Below are positions 35,696-44,749 of a stretch of 64,000 nt of DNA, one piece after another. The stretch lies in the NCBI RefSeq assembly GCF_030269765.1, contig NZ_BSTX01000001.1:2225571-2289570 (forward strand), written 5' to 3'. A program made the position numbers and the translations under genes. Position 1 is the stretch's first letter; the number at the start of each line of letters is the position of its first letter. Under the pieces are notes generated by a model, which made no database searches, was not told the origin of the DNA, and was given only the letters and a program-made list of their open reading frames with translations. Origin of the DNA: Actinorhabdospora filicis. Lineage in GTDB: Bacteria; Actinomycetota; Actinomycetes; Mycobacteriales; Micromonosporaceae.

Positions 35696-37767
35696 CGGCC
35701 GCGGTCGCGGATCACGGCGAGGAAGGCCAGGTCCTCGGTGTCGAAGTCGATCGGGACCGGGGACGCCTCGGCGATGCGGATGGCCTGGTCGGCGTAGGAC
35801 GCCGCCGACTCCGGCAGGCCGGACTCGTCCATCGCCACCGCCAGCAGGCACAGGGTCGGCACCAGGTCGGGGTGGCCGGAACCGAAGTGCTCCCACTGGA
35901 TGCGCAGGACCTCGGGACCGTAGCGGACGCAGTCCTCCCAGCGTTCCTGGCGGAAGTAGGCGGTGAGCAGCATCTGGGGGATGCCGATGCCGAGGGGCCA
36001 GTCGTCGGGCGGGGCGGCGGCCAGGGGTTCCAGCAGTTCCATCGAGGTGGCGGGCCTTGTCGCCAGGTAGACGGTGGCGAACATGGCCTCGGCGAGGGTG
36101 CCCATCTCCTCCTTGACCTCGGGCCACGCCTCGGCGGCCATGACCCGGTCGGCGATCTCGACGGCCTCCTCGGCGCGGTCGGTGCCGTGCAGGGCGTAGG
36201 CGAGCAGGACGTAGTCGGCCAGGCCGACGGTGTCGCCGACGGCGTCGATCTCGGCTTCCAGCATGGCGATGACCTCGGCCTTGACCTCCGGTGGCAGGAG
36301 CGGGAGACCGATGATGATGAGGCCGACGTGCCCGGGAACGGCGTCGGGGTCGGTGAGGATCCCGTCGGCCAGCATGTCGCGCATCTGGCGGACGTAGCGG
36401 TCGGCGGCCTTGGTGATCACCGCGACGCCGAGGCGGGCGAGGAGCAGATCGCCGAGGACGCGGCGGTCGGGGCCGGTGTTGGCGCTGAGGGCCTCGGCCT
36501 GGTCGTCGAGGTCCAGGAGCCGGTCCCGCTGGGCCCAGCTGTCCTGTTCGGGCGGGTCGAGCAGGTTGGAGAGGCGCTCGGCGAGGACGGGTATCAGCTC
36601 GGCCGTCTCGTGCCGTGAGCCGCGGATGACGCGCTGGGTGAGGCGGTGCATGAGGACGCGGCCGCCGTCGCCGTCCACTAGGGACGCCGTGCGGGCACGG
36701 GCGACGGCCAGCTCGACCTCGCGTTCGTCCTCGCCGAGGATCTCGCCGAGCATCGCCACGGGCAGGCCGGTGGGCGCCAGCAGCGCCAGCCCGGCCAGCA
36801 CGGGCGCGGTGCGCTCGTCCCAGATCCGTGCCACGGCCAGCAGGATCGCCGCCGCCACGCTGCGCGGGTAGTCGTCCCAGGCGCCGTGCGGGAGGGCCTC
36901 GTCCACGTCGAAGGTGCGCAGATCGGCGACGTAGTCGGCGAAGTCGCGGCCGGTTTCCTTCATGCGGGACGCCGCCTGCGCCAGCGCCAGGGGCAGCCCG
37001 TCGACCTCCACGATGAGCTCGTCGGCGGCCTCGTCGACGGGCAGGCCGGTGCGTTCGCGGAGGTAGGCGCGGGCCTGCTCGCGGGTGAAGCGCTCGACGT
37101 CCACTGTGGAACCCAGGGCGGCGGCGCCGCGTTCGGTGGTGGTGAGGACGACGCGGGTGCGCTCGCCGCGCGGGAGCCAGGCGCGCACCGGGGTGGGGTC
37201 GACGACGTTGTCGAAGACGACGAGGACGCGGTCGCGGCCGGGTGGTTCGGACAGCAGCGCGAGTCCGCGTTCGGCGGCGGCCTGGGGGCTGAGTTCGGGT
37301 TCGCGTCGGCCGTAGGCGTCGGCGACACGGCCGAGGGCGGTGACGATCTGCTCGGGGTTCTCGCCACCGATCCAGGCGACGCGGTGGCCTTTGCGGAGGG
37401 CGGTGCGGGCGTGTTCGGCGGCCTCGGTGCTCTTGCCGACGCCGGGTCCACCGGTGAGCACGGCGATGCCGGGGATGGCCGTGAGGGTGTGCTGGACGTC
37501 CTGCCGCGCGCGGTATCCGGCGGGTCGCGGAGGAATCGGTCCACACAGGACACGGAAGCCGGTGGCGCGGGACGCCTGCTGCTCCCAGCGGTTGAGCAGG
37601 ACGGCGACGACGGCACCGGCGGCGGCGAAGGTGACGCCGGCCAGACTCAGGGCCGAACCCCGGTCCAGCCCGGCCGGTCCCTCGGCGGCCCACCAGGTCG
37701 CGGCGAACACCGCCAGCGCGGCCACCAGCGCGGCGGCGGCCTTGGCGGTCCACCTGACACTCCACAT
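35692..37767 (-). CDS. Membrane-anchored STAND NTPase with TPR-like C-terminus
   Basis: A 691-residue protein. Two hydrophobic helices (~10-28 and ~40-58) anchor it. An NB-ARC-like NTPase follows: Walker A LTGGPGVGKST near residue 107, Walker B VLVVFDNV near 185, sensor VVLTTTERG near 212 and GLPLALAQAASR near 260. The C-terminal half (~450-691) is helical and TPR-like. STAND proteins act as switch-like sensors in signalling, cell death or phage defence; no effector domain is visible here. ATG 37767 is clear. Confidence 0.82.
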   Translation of the reverse strand: MWSVRWTAKAAAALVAALAVFAATWWAAEGPAGLDRGSALSLAGVTFAAAGAVVAVLLNRWEQQASRATGFRVLCGPIPPRPAGYRARQDVQHTLTAIPGIAVLTGGPGVGKSTEAAEHARTALRKGHRVAWIGGENPEQIVTALGRVADAYGRREPELSPQAAAERGLALLSEPPGRDRVLVVFDNVVDPTPVRAWLPRGERTRVVLTTTERGAAALGSTVDVERFTREQARAYLRERTGLPVDEAADELIVEVDGLPLALAQAASRMKETGRDFADYVADLRTFDVDEALPHGAWDDYPRSVAAAILLAVARIWDERTAPVLAGLALLAPTGLPVAMLGEILGEDEREVELAVARARTASLVDGDGGRVLMHRLTQRVIRGSRHETAELIPVLAERLSNLLDPPEQDSWAQRDRLLDLDDQAEALSANTGPDRRVLGDLLLARLGVAVITKAADRYVRQMRDMLADGILTDPDAVPGHVGLIIIGLPLLPPEVKAEVIAMLEAEIDAVGDTVGLADYVLLAYALHGTDRAEEAVEIADRVMAAEAWPEVKEEMGTLAEAMFATVYLATRPATSMELLEPLAAAPPDDWPLGIGIPQMLLTAYFRQERWEDCVRYGPEVLRIQWEHFGSGHPDLVPTLCLLAVAMDESGLPESAASYADQAIRIAEASPVPIDFDTEDLAFLAVIRDRGR

Positions 37768-37783
37768 GGGAGTGAGTATGGCG

Positions 37784-38566
37784 TTACCGCGCCTCTTCCA
37801 GAGCGAAGGCGGGGTAGCCGACCACTCTTTCGGGGTTGCCGAAGGTGTCGCCGGAGTTGCGCAGGTCCAGCCGCCGGGGCAGGTAGCGGTGCCGGGCGGC
37901 CCAGGCGACCAGGCCCCGCAGGGCGAACACGCCGCAGGCGTCGCCGACCTTGATGCGGCTGTAGTCGAGGTCGCACACGGCCTGCGCGGTGCGGCGGTCG
38001 AGTTCGCGGGCCACGTCCTGCGGGTGGTAGTGGCTGAAGTCGGTGCTGCACAGGACGATCGTGTCGCGCGAGGCGCCGACCACGGCGTCCAGCACGTCGG
38101 CGATGTCCTCGGCGGCCGAGACGCCCACCGCGATGGGGGTGACCGGGACGTCCCCGAGAACCTCCTGCAGGAAAGGGATCTGGACTTCCAGGGCGTGTTC
38201 CCTGGCGTGCGGTTCGGCGTCGGCGGGGATGCCGTCGGGCACGGCGGTGATCATGACCGTCCCCAGTGGAGTCGACCAGGTCGCCGCCGGTGAGGCGGCC
38301 ACGCCCTCCAGCCGGGAGAAGTGCGAGGGCCCGATGATGACGACACGGCCGACGGACCCCTTGTGCTCGCGCAGGCGCGCGTAGACGTGCGAGGCCACCG
38401 GACCGGAGAACCGGTATCCGGCGTGGGGGACGACGTAGGCGGGCGCGAGCGGCTCGCCGGCGGGCAGCTCGATGCGGGCGAGCATGCGGCGGATGGCGGT
38501 GCGCAGCTGGTTGGGTTCGCCGGGGTAGAACCGTCCCGCCACGGCGGATGGTCGGTCGTCGGTCAT
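37784..38566 (-). CDS. amrB: AmmeMemoRadiSam system protein B (MEMO1 family)
   Basis: A 260-residue MEMO1-like protein. AVAGRFYPGE at the start, PHAGYRFSGPVASHVYARL near residue 48, IIGPSHF near 77 and LCSTDFSHY near 165 are family signatures; the conserved His residues resemble LigB-type dioxygenase metal ligands. Its reaction is not established. ATG 38566 overlaps the stop of the radical SAM gene (ATGA), so they are co-translated. Confidence 0.92.
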   Translation of the reverse strand: MTDDRPSAVAGRFYPGEPNQLRTAIRRMLARIELPAGEPLAPAYVVPHAGYRFSGPVASHVYARLREHKGSVGRVVIIGPSHFSRLEGVAASPAATWSTPLGTVMITAVPDGIPADAEPHAREHALEVQIPFLQEVLGDVPVTPIAVGVSAAEDIADVLDAVVGASRDTIVLCSTDFSHYHPQDVARELDRRTAQAVCDLDYSRIKVGDACGVFALRGLVAWAARHRYLPRRLDLRNSGDTFGNPERVVGYPAFALEEAR

Positions 38567-39708
38567 CGGGGGGCCTTTCTGCGGTCGTGCGCGCCCCGGG
38601 TACCGGGCTGCTCGATCAGCCTGAGCGGCCGCCGTTTCGCGCCCCAGTCCCCGGCCGGTCCGTCGAACACACCGGCGACCGTCGTTCCACAGTGGACGCA
38701 GTCGCCGCGGTCGGTGAGCTCGTAGCGGTTCAGGACGTACCAGTCGCGCTCCACGACCGGCGCCGCGCAGCCCGGGCAGCTCGTCGTCTGGCCCTCGGGG
38801 TCGTGCACGTTGCCGGTGTAGACGTAGCGCAGCCCGTGCTCGCGGGCGACGCGGCGGGCGCGGCGCAGGGTCTGCGGTGGCGTCCTGGGGATGTCCCGCA
38901 TCTTGAAGTCGGGGTGGAAGGCGGAGAAGTGCAGGGGCACGTCGGGTCCCAGGTGCTCGGCGAACCAGGCGCACTCGGCGGCGATCTCGGCCTCGGAGTC
39001 GTTGTGGCCGGGGATGAGCAGCGTGGTGACCTCGGTCCACACGTCCGTCTCGTGGACGAGGTACTTCAGGGTGTCCTGGACGGCGCCAAGCTTGGCGAAG
39101 GTGATCTTCTCGTAGAACTCCTCGGAGAAGGCCTTCAGGTCGATGTTGGCGGCGTCCATGTGGGCGTAGAACTCGGCCCGGGGCTCGGCGTTGATGTAGC
39201 CGGCGCTGACCGCGATGGACCGCACGCCGCTCGCCCGGCAGGCGTCGGCGACGTCCATCGCGTACTCGATGAAGATCGTGGGGTCGTTATAGGTGAAGGC
39301 CACCGAGCGGCAGCCGGTCTTCGTGGCGGCCCTGGCCAGCGCGTCGGGTGAGGCGGCCGAGGCGAGGGTGTCGATCTCACGGGACTTGGAGATGTCCCAG
39401 TTCTGGCAGAACCGGCAGGCGAGGTTGCAGCCGGCCGTCCCGAAAGACAGCACGGGCGTTCCGGGCAGGAAGTGGTTGAGGGGCTTCTTCTCGACCGGAT
39501 CGACGCAGAAACCGGACGATCGCCCGTAGGAGGCCAGGACCACGCGGTCGTCGACGCGTCCCCGCACGAAGCACAGGCCCCGCTGCCCCTCGCGGAGTTT
39601 GCAGGCCCTGGGGCACACGTCGCACTGGATCCGCCCGTCGGGAAGCTCGTGCCACCAGGTGGTGTCGACGGTGTAGGGGTCTTCGCGGCTGAGTGCGTCG
39701 GTCGGCAT
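38563..39708 (-). CDS. amrS: AmmeMemoRadiSam system radical SAM enzyme
   Basis: About 381 residues. The radical SAM cluster is CNLACRFCQNWD near residue 95 (CxxxCxxC). An N-terminal CDVCPRACKL and C-terminal CPGC and CVHC pairs suggest extra metal sites. The family is related to pyruvate formate-lyase activating enzymes, and its target is unknown. ATG 39708 has GGGAGGAGG about 10 bases upstream. The third usual member (AMMECR1/AmrA) is not in the window. Confidence 0.92.
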   Translation of the reverse strand: MPTDALSREDPYTVDTTWWHELPDGRIQCDVCPRACKLREGQRGLCFVRGRVDDRVVLASYGRSSGFCVDPVEKKPLNHFLPGTPVLSFGTAGCNLACRFCQNWDISKSREIDTLASAASPDALARAATKTGCRSVAFTYNDPTIFIEYAMDVADACRASGVRSIAVSAGYINAEPRAEFYAHMDAANIDLKAFSEEFYEKITFAKLGAVQDTLKYLVHETDVWTEVTTLLIPGHNDSEAEIAAECAWFAEHLGPDVPLHFSAFHPDFKMRDIPRTPPQTLRRARRVAREHGLRYVYTGNVHDPEGQTTSCPGCAAPVVERDWYVLNRYELTDRGDCVHCGTTVAGVFDGPAGDWGAKRRPLRLIEQPGTRGAHDRRKAPR

Positions 39709-39790
39709 GCGGGAACGCCTCCTCCCGGCCCACGCTATGCCGCCGCCCACTATCCCCGCAAGCCGGGCCGCCGGTGGCGGGGCCGCTGGA

Positions 39791-39796
39791 TATGAT
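39791..39796 (+). promoter_or_regulatory. Probable prfC -10 element
   Basis: TATGAT at 39791-39796, 31 bases before the prfC GTG, matches a -10 hexamer at 5 of 6 positions. No good -35 is visible, so a further activator or extended -10 may be needed. An ATG inside this hexamer is rejected as the prfC start. Confidence 0.5.
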
Positions 39797-39827
39797 CGAG
39801 GGTCGGTTTCGAGCGAGTGAGGTTTCT

Positions 39828-41429
39828 GTGTCCACCACCATCCGCGCCGAGGCGGCCGCGCGCCGTACCTTCGCGGTCATTTCCCACCCCGACGCCGGTA
39901 AGTCCACCATCACGGAGGCTCTGGCGCTGCACGCCCACGTCATCGGCGAGGCCGGTGCCGTCCACGGCAAGGGCGGCCGCAAGGGCGTGGTGTCGGACTG
40001 GATGGCCATGGAGAAGCAGCGAGGCATCTCCATCACCTCGGCGGCCCTGCAGTTCTCCTACGACGACTGCGTGGTCAACCTCCTCGACACGCCCGGCCAC
40101 GCCGACTTCTCCGAGGACACCTACCGCGTCCTGACGGCCGTGGACTGCGCGGTCATGCTGATCGACGCGGCCAAGGGCCTGGAGCCGCAGACCCTGAAGC
40201 TGTTCGAGGTCTGCCGCCACCGCCGCATCCCGGTGATCACGTTCATCAACAAGTGGGACCGGCCCGCGCGCGCGGCCCTGGAGCTGCTCGACGAGATCGA
40301 GGAGCGCATCGGCCTGCGCTGCACCCCGCTGACCTGGCCCGTCGGCCCCGGTGGGCGTTTCCAGGGCGTCATCGACCGCCGTGGCGACGAGGACGGCACC
40401 CAGAACGCGATGGCGCACTTCGAGCGCACCCCCGGCGGCACCCGCGAGGCCATCGAGACGCGCCTGGACGCGTCCCAGGCCCGCGAGCGCTTCGGTGAGG
40501 ACTACGAGCGCGCGGTGGAGGAGGTCGAGCTCCTCCGCGAGATCGGCGCCACCCACGACCAGAAGCTCTTCGAGGAGGCCGTCACCACGCCGGTGCTGTT
40601 CGGCGCGGCGGTGGCCAACTTCGGCGTCCGTCAGCTGCTGGACGTGCTCATCAAGCACGCCCCGGCCGCCACGGACCGCGCCGACATCGACGGCACCCCC
40701 CGCGAGGTCGACGCGCCCTTCTCCGGTTTCGTGTTCAAGATCCAGGCGAACATGAACAAGGCCCACCGCGACCAGGTCGCCTTCGTCCGGGTCTGCTCGG
40801 GACGCTTCGAGCGCGGCATGGTCGTCACGCACGCCGAGTCGGGCCGCCCGTTCGCCACCAAGTACGCCCAGTCGATGTTCGGCGCGTCCCGCGACACCCT
40901 CGACGAGGCCTTCCCCGGTGACGTGATCGGCCTGGTCAACGCCACCGCCCTCGGCATCGGCGACACCCTGTACGTGGACAAGAAGGTCACCTACCCGCCG
41001 CTGCCGTCGTTCGCGCCGGAGCACTTCGCCACGATCCGCACCGACGACACCTCGAAGGCCAAGCGCTTCCGCCGCGGCATCCAGCAGCTGGACGCCGAGG
41101 GCGTGGTGCAGGTCCTCTACTCCGAGCGCCGCGGTGACGCCTCGCCGGTGCTGGCCGCGGTCGGCACCATGCAGTTCGAGGTCGCCACGCACCGCCTGTC
41201 GGAGGAGTTCGGCGTACCCACCACCCTCGACCACCTGCCCTATGAGCTGGCCCGCCGCACCGACGCCGAGAGCGCCGAGAAGATGAAGCGCGCGCCGGGC
41301 GCCGAGACCTTCGTGCGGGCGCGCGACGGCGTCGTCCTGGCGGCGTTCCTGAACAAGTGGCGGATGCAGACGGTGAAGACCGACTACCCCGGCATCATGC
41401 TGGAACCCCTGCTCGCGCAGGCCGAATAG
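39828..41429 (+). CDS. prfC: Peptide chain release factor 3
   Basis: A 533-residue translational GTPase, the usual RF3 length. G1 is SHPDAGKST near residue 22, the switch II region is DTPGHADF near 90 and G4 is NKWD near 144 (where many have NKLD). The C-terminal domains end with LAAFLNKWRMQTVK and YPGIMLEPLL. It recycles RF1/RF2 after peptide release. GTG 39828 has GTGAGG about 9 bases upstream. A terminator follows. Confidence 0.93.
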   Translation: MSTTIRAEAAARRTFAVISHPDAGKSTITEALALHAHVIGEAGAVHGKGGRKGVVSDWMAMEKQRGISITSAALQFSYDDCVVNLLDTPGHADFSEDTYRVLTAVDCAVMLIDAAKGLEPQTLKLFEVCRHRRIPVITFINKWDRPARAALELLDEIEERIGLRCTPLTWPVGPGGRFQGVIDRRGDEDGTQNAMAHFERTPGGTREAIETRLDASQARERFGEDYERAVEEVELLREIGATHDQKLFEEAVTTPVLFGAAVANFGVRQLLDVLIKHAPAATDRADIDGTPREVDAPFSGFVFKIQANMNKAHRDQVAFVRVCSGRFERGMVVTHAESGRPFATKYAQSMFGASRDTLDEAFPGDVIGLVNATALGIGDTLYVDKKVTYPPLPSFAPEHFATIRTDDTSKAKRFRRGIQQLDAEGVVQVLYSERRGDASPVLAAVGTMQFEVATHRLSEEFGVPTTLDHLPYELARRTDAESAEKMKRAPGAETFVRARDGVVLAAFLNKWRMQTVKTDYPGIMLEPLLAQAE

Positions 41430-41437
41430 CGCCTCAA

Positions 41438-41463
41438 GGGGCCGGGTCACACCGGCCCCTTTT
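41438..41463 (+). terminator. Rho-independent terminator of prfC
   Basis: GGGGCCGG (41438-41445) pairs with CCGGCCCC (41452-41459) across a 6-base loop, followed by TTTT (41460-41463), 8 bases after the prfC stop. Confidence 0.92.
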
Positions 41464-41576
41464 CCATGTCCGCGGTGTCAGCGGCCGTGTCAGCGCGAGG
41501 ACAGGCCGGTGTCCGGGCGGTCGTCGATAGTTCTCTCATCAGCGAGAACGACCGGCACCGAACTGGAGAAACCGAC

Positions 41577-41978
41577 ATGTCGAGCACCTTCACCGCCCAG
41601 GACAAGACCACCCTCCGCACCGCCGCCCACGGCTCCGTGGCCCTCATGGCATGGGCCGCCGGGACCTCCTCGCCGCACCGCGTGGCGACCAACGGCTCCT
41701 TCGCCCTCTACGCCGCCACCGGCCCCGTCGGGTACGTGCTGGCCGAGAAGAAGAACGACCTGAAGCTGGGCCACAAGTCGAGCGCGGCCCTGGCCGACCA
41801 CGTCCTGCCCGCGATCACCGCGTCCGTCGCGCTGCTGGCGAACGATCCGGCGGAGCTGGCGAACTTCCGCGAGACCGTCGTGGTGGCCGTCGAGGCCGCC
41901 GCGCAGGGCTCCAAGAAGGGCGTGACGCCGACCCTGGAGGCGATGGCCGCCAAGATCCACGAGGCCCTGGGCGCCTGA
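41577..41978 (+). CDS. Small helical protein of unknown function
   Basis: A 133-residue soluble protein, Ala-rich and mostly helical, without TM segments. Residues ~10-60 hold TLRTAAHGSVALMAWAAG and LYAATGPVGYVLAEKK; the C-terminus is an amphipathic helix. I do not recognise a family. ATG 41577 follows CTGGAG. A GATAGT (41525-41530) may be its -10. Just upstream, 41518-41554 can fold into an 11-bp stem with a 6-base bulge, possibly a leader structure. Confidence 0.65.
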   Translation: MSSTFTAQDKTTLRTAAHGSVALMAWAAGTSSPHRVATNGSFALYAATGPVGYVLAEKKNDLKLGHKSSAALADHVLPAITASVALLANDPAELANFRETVVVAVEAAAQGSKKGVTPTLEAMAAKIHEALGA

Positions 41979-42050
41979 CGCGGATCCGAGTGAACCGAGA
42001 TGACGCACCGCGACCGCGGCCCGCCGGACCCCCGGCGGGCCGCCCGCGCT

Positions 42051-42090
42051 TTGTCCACCGGGACAACGGATCCGGCGCGCCGGGCATAGT
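42051..42090 (+). promoter_or_regulatory. Promoter with TTGTCC-ACCG-GGACAA operator
   Basis: A perfect inverted repeat TTGTCC (42051-42056) and GGACAA (42061-42066) overlaps a plausible -35. CATAGT (42085-42090) is a -10 eight bases before the TPR gene ATG, so the message is nearly leaderless. Confidence 0.5.
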
Positions 42091-42098
42091 CTCCACGC

Positions 42099-42809
42099 AT
42101 GATTCACGGGGATTCGCCGAAGGACCTGCTGGCGGCCGGCGACGAGGCCATGACCGAGGCCGCCTTCCGCACCGGCGACTACACGCAGGCGCTCGCGCTG
42201 CTCCAGGCGGCCCGCGACACCGCCGACGACCGCGCGGTCGAGGCCGCCGCCATCGACCGCCTCGGCTGGCTGACGCACTTCCGGGCCCTCGACGCCGGTC
42301 CCGAGCAGGCCGACGCCGACGCCGAGGAGGCCCTGTTCCAGCAGGCCCTGGACATCCGGCGCGACATCGGCGACCGGGGCGGCATCGCCGCGTCACTTTT
42401 CGGTCTCGGGCTCGTTCACCAGGTACTACGGCGTGATTGGGACACCGCGATCACGTACTTCCGCCAGTCCCTGGCCCTGGCGGAGGAGCACGCCGACCTG
42501 ATCACCAGGTCGGAGGTGCACCGCCACATCGGCTTCTACTACATGATCAGCGAACGCCGGCCCGACCTCGGCGTCCCGCACCTGCGCACCTCCCTGCGCC
42601 TACGCGAACTCCACGGCGACCCGCGCTGGACCGTCGGCGGGCTCATCGCGCTCGGGCAGGCCGAGTCGGTCGCCGGAGACCGCGACGAGGCCGTGCGGCT
42701 ACTGGGCGAGGCGATCGGCCTCGCGCGGCGCACCGGGCTGCACGCCAGGCGCATCGCGCAGGCCGAGGAGGCGCTGCGGCGGGCGGAGGCGGGGGAGATG
42801 CCGGGTTAG
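42099..42809 (+). CDS. Tetratricopeptide repeat protein
   Basis: A 236-residue soluble helical protein. Several TPR-like pairs can be aligned: DYTQALALLQAARDTADD near residue 27, LFQQALDIRRDIGDRGGIAASLFGLGLVHQ near 80-108, DTAITYFRQSLALAEEH near 115 and DEAVRLLGEAIGLARRTG near 200. It likely serves as a protein-interaction module; no effector domain is visible. The inverted repeat at its promoter suggests a dedicated regulator. It ends convergent with a second TPR gene, the stops overlapping by 4 bases. Confidence 0.8.
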   Translation: MIHGDSPKDLLAAGDEAMTEAAFRTGDYTQALALLQAARDTADDRAVEAAAIDRLGWLTHFRALDAGPEQADADAEEALFQQALDIRRDIGDRGGIAASLFGLGLVHQVLRRDWDTAITYFRQSLALAEEHADLITRSEVHRHIGFYYMISERRPDLGVPHLRTSLRLRELHGDPRWTVGGLIALGQAESVAGDRDEAVRLLGEAIGLARRTGLHARRIAQAEEALRRAEAGEMPG

Positions 42810-44029
42810 CCGGTCTGCTCCGGCAGTACCCTCAGGACCCGCAGGACGTCGGCCGCCGCCTCATGGTGCCCACGCTCGTCCAGCGCGGAGGCCACGGCGT
42901 GCAGGTTCGCCGCGAGCCGCCGGGTGCGCTCGCCGGGCGTGCCGCCGTCGAGGTCGGTGGCGGCCTTGATCGCCTTCACCGCGATCTCGGGCGCGTCGGC
43001 ACCGGGGCCCCAGGCGGCGTGCGCGGACAGCAGGTTGTCCAGGGTCGCCAGGTGCGCGGCCAGGTCGTCGCCGCGAAGTTCGGCCGCCGCCCGGCCCGCG
43101 GCCAGGGCTTCGGCGTGCTCGCCGGTCTCGGTGAGCATGAGGGCGAGATCGTGCAGCGCGAGCCCGTGGAACGGGGCGAACGCGTCGGGATCGCCTTCGG
43201 CGAGCCGCGCGAAGATCGCCGCGCCCTCGCGCGTGGACTCCACCGCCCGGTCCCACTCCGTCAGGCGGCGCATCAGCACGCCCCGGTTGACCAGGACGCC
43301 CGCCAGGCCCGGTTCGTGGGACGCGTCGGCGGCGGCCAGGTCGCGGTAGATCGCCACGGCCTCGTCGATCCCGGCCATCACCTTGTCGGTCCACCTGTGC
43401 ATCTGCTGGGGCACGGCGAGCGCGGCGAGGGCCTCGGCGAGGTGCGGCCGGTGGCGTCCGCCGAACTTCCGGTAGATGGCCACGGCGTCGCGCAGGAAGA
43501 TGATGGCCACACCGTTTCCGCGCCGGACCTGGATGCGGCCGAGGTTGTAGATGATCGCGGCGATGTCGGACGGGGTGATGCGCCTGCGGTCGATCTTCCA
43601 CGCCTCGACGAGGGTGTCCTCGGCCTCGGCGTACTCGCCGGCCGCCATGGCGTGGAAGCAGAAGGCGTTCACGGCGGCGATGTAGGCCTTGCTCTGCGGG
43701 TCTTGCCGCCGGTGTTCGTCGGCGATGGCGCGGGACCGGTCGAGGGCGCGATTGATGGCGCGGTCGAGGGCGGCACGACGGTCGGGTTCGAGAGCCGGGG
43801 CGTCCGGGGGCGGGGCGTCCTGGGGCGGGGTACCGAGGGCTTCGAGCCAGTCCGGGCCCTCGTCCGGGTCGGCGGGCATGCCGATCATGCGCGCGTTCCC
43901 GACGGTCCCGACGGGCGTCGACACGGTCCGGCGCCCGGGCTCCTCGCCCTCGGATCGCCGTGCCTCCGCGGAGATCCCGAAGTACGACTCGATCGTCTCC
44001 GGCGAGCGGGTGATCTCGTAGCCGGTCAT
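42806..44029 (-). CDS. Tetratricopeptide repeat protein, larger
   Basis: A 407-residue soluble protein. Residues ~1-75 are polar and Pro-rich. From ~85 onward TPR-like helices repeat (AGEYAEAEDTLVEAWKIDRR, GNGVAIIFLRDAVAIYRKFG, WTDKVMAGIDEAVAIYRDLA, WDRAVESTREGAAIFARL, GEHAEALAAGRAAAELRG). No catalytic domain is seen. ATG 44029 follows GGGAGG. It is read toward the other TPR gene; the secreted-protein gene behind it is in the same orientation, 16 bases upstream. Confidence 0.8.
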   Translation of the reverse strand: MTGYEITRSPETIESYFGISAEARRSEGEEPGRRTVSTPVGTVGNARMIGMPADPDEGPDWLEALGTPPQDAPPPDAPALEPDRRAALDRAINRALDRSRAIADEHRRQDPQSKAYIAAVNAFCFHAMAAGEYAEAEDTLVEAWKIDRRRITPSDIAAIIYNLGRIQVRRGNGVAIIFLRDAVAIYRKFGGRHRPHLAEALAALAVPQQMHRWTDKVMAGIDEAVAIYRDLAAADASHEPGLAGVLVNRGVLMRRLTEWDRAVESTREGAAIFARLAEGDPDAFAPFHGLALHDLALMLTETGEHAEALAAGRAAAELRGDDLAAHLATLDNLLSAHAAWGPGADAPEIAVKAIKAATDLDGGTPGERTRRLAANLHAVASALDERGHHEAAADVLRVLRVLPEQTG

Positions 44030-44045
44030 GGGCGCCTCCCGGCCG

Positions 44046-44711
44046 TCACCGGCCTTCGGTGGTCCTCTGTGGATGGCCGTCGCCCTTGATTCTGCGGAAC
44101 AGCCGCCACCCCAGCCAGGTCGCCATCCCACCGAGCACCAACGCCCCCGCCGGCCACGCCAGGTACCCCATCGGCGTGCGCTCCTGATCGTCGGTGACGG
44201 TCACGAACACGTTGTCCGTGGCTATCAGCGCCGTCGCGGCCGGTCGCTCCACCGGCACCAGCGTCAGAATCGGCCCCTCGCCCGGGGTTCCGGTGAACTC
44301 GCAGTTGAACGCCGTCTCGGCCGTGCACCAGGTGTAGGTGTAGAGCTCGCCGAGCTCGTGCTCGGCGGCCACGTCGAGTTCGATCGGCGGAGAGAGCGTG
44401 TAGAACCGCCCGCTCTCCACCGGTTGCTCGAAGCGGCAGAACATGGCGGTCCGGCGGTCGTCCACGAGGTACTGGCAGTTGGCGTACCTCGCGTCGGATC
44501 GCAGTCCGGAGCTGGCTCTCAGGTAGAACATGACGCCGTTCGCCGTGGCGTCGCCGTCGTTGCCGACGACCACGGGCGCGGTGATGGTCGAGCCGTTCTC
44601 GACGGTGAGGTCGCCGGGCCGCCCCACCACGAGGTTCGCGTCGGCCCACGCCGCCGAGGGGATCAGCGCGGCCGCGCACGCGGCCAGCACCACGAGTAAG
44701 CGTCGGACCAT
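44046..44711 (-). CDS. Secreted, C-terminally membrane-anchored protein
   Basis: A 221-residue protein. Residues ~1-23 are a signal peptide (MVRRLLVVLAACAAALIPSA, cleavage near AWA). The mature part begins ADANLVVGRPGDLTVENG, typical of a beta-sandwich domain, with paired Cys residues (NCQYLVD/FCRFEQ and WCTAET/NCEFTG). A TM helix (~195-212) and a basic tail (RRIKGDG) close the chain. Function unknown; the architecture suits a cell-surface protein. It starts 38 bases after the SpoIIE gene stop, in the same orientation. Confidence 0.75.
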   Translation of the reverse strand: MVRRLLVVLAACAAALIPSAAWADANLVVGRPGDLTVENGSTITAPVVVGNDGDATANGVMFYLRASSGLRSDARYANCQYLVDDRRTAMFCRFEQPVESGRFYTLSPPIELDVAAEHELGELYTYTWCTAETAFNCEFTGTPGEGPILTLVPVERPAATALIATDNVFVTVTDDQERTPMGYLAWPAGALVLGGMATWLGWRLFRRIKGDGHPQRTTEGR

Positions 44712-44749
44712 GCCCGACGCTAACCCGAAAGTGCCTTCCGCCGCTGTCC

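Noticed and set aside
35030..37765. Upstream extension of the GlxA/AraC gene
   Set aside because: Runs antisense and out-of-frame over the MBL and STAND genes; Arg/Pro-rich.
39793..39827. ATG 39793 as the prfC start
   Set aside because: It falls within the likely -10 element; GTG 39828 has a ribosome-binding site and matches RF3 length.
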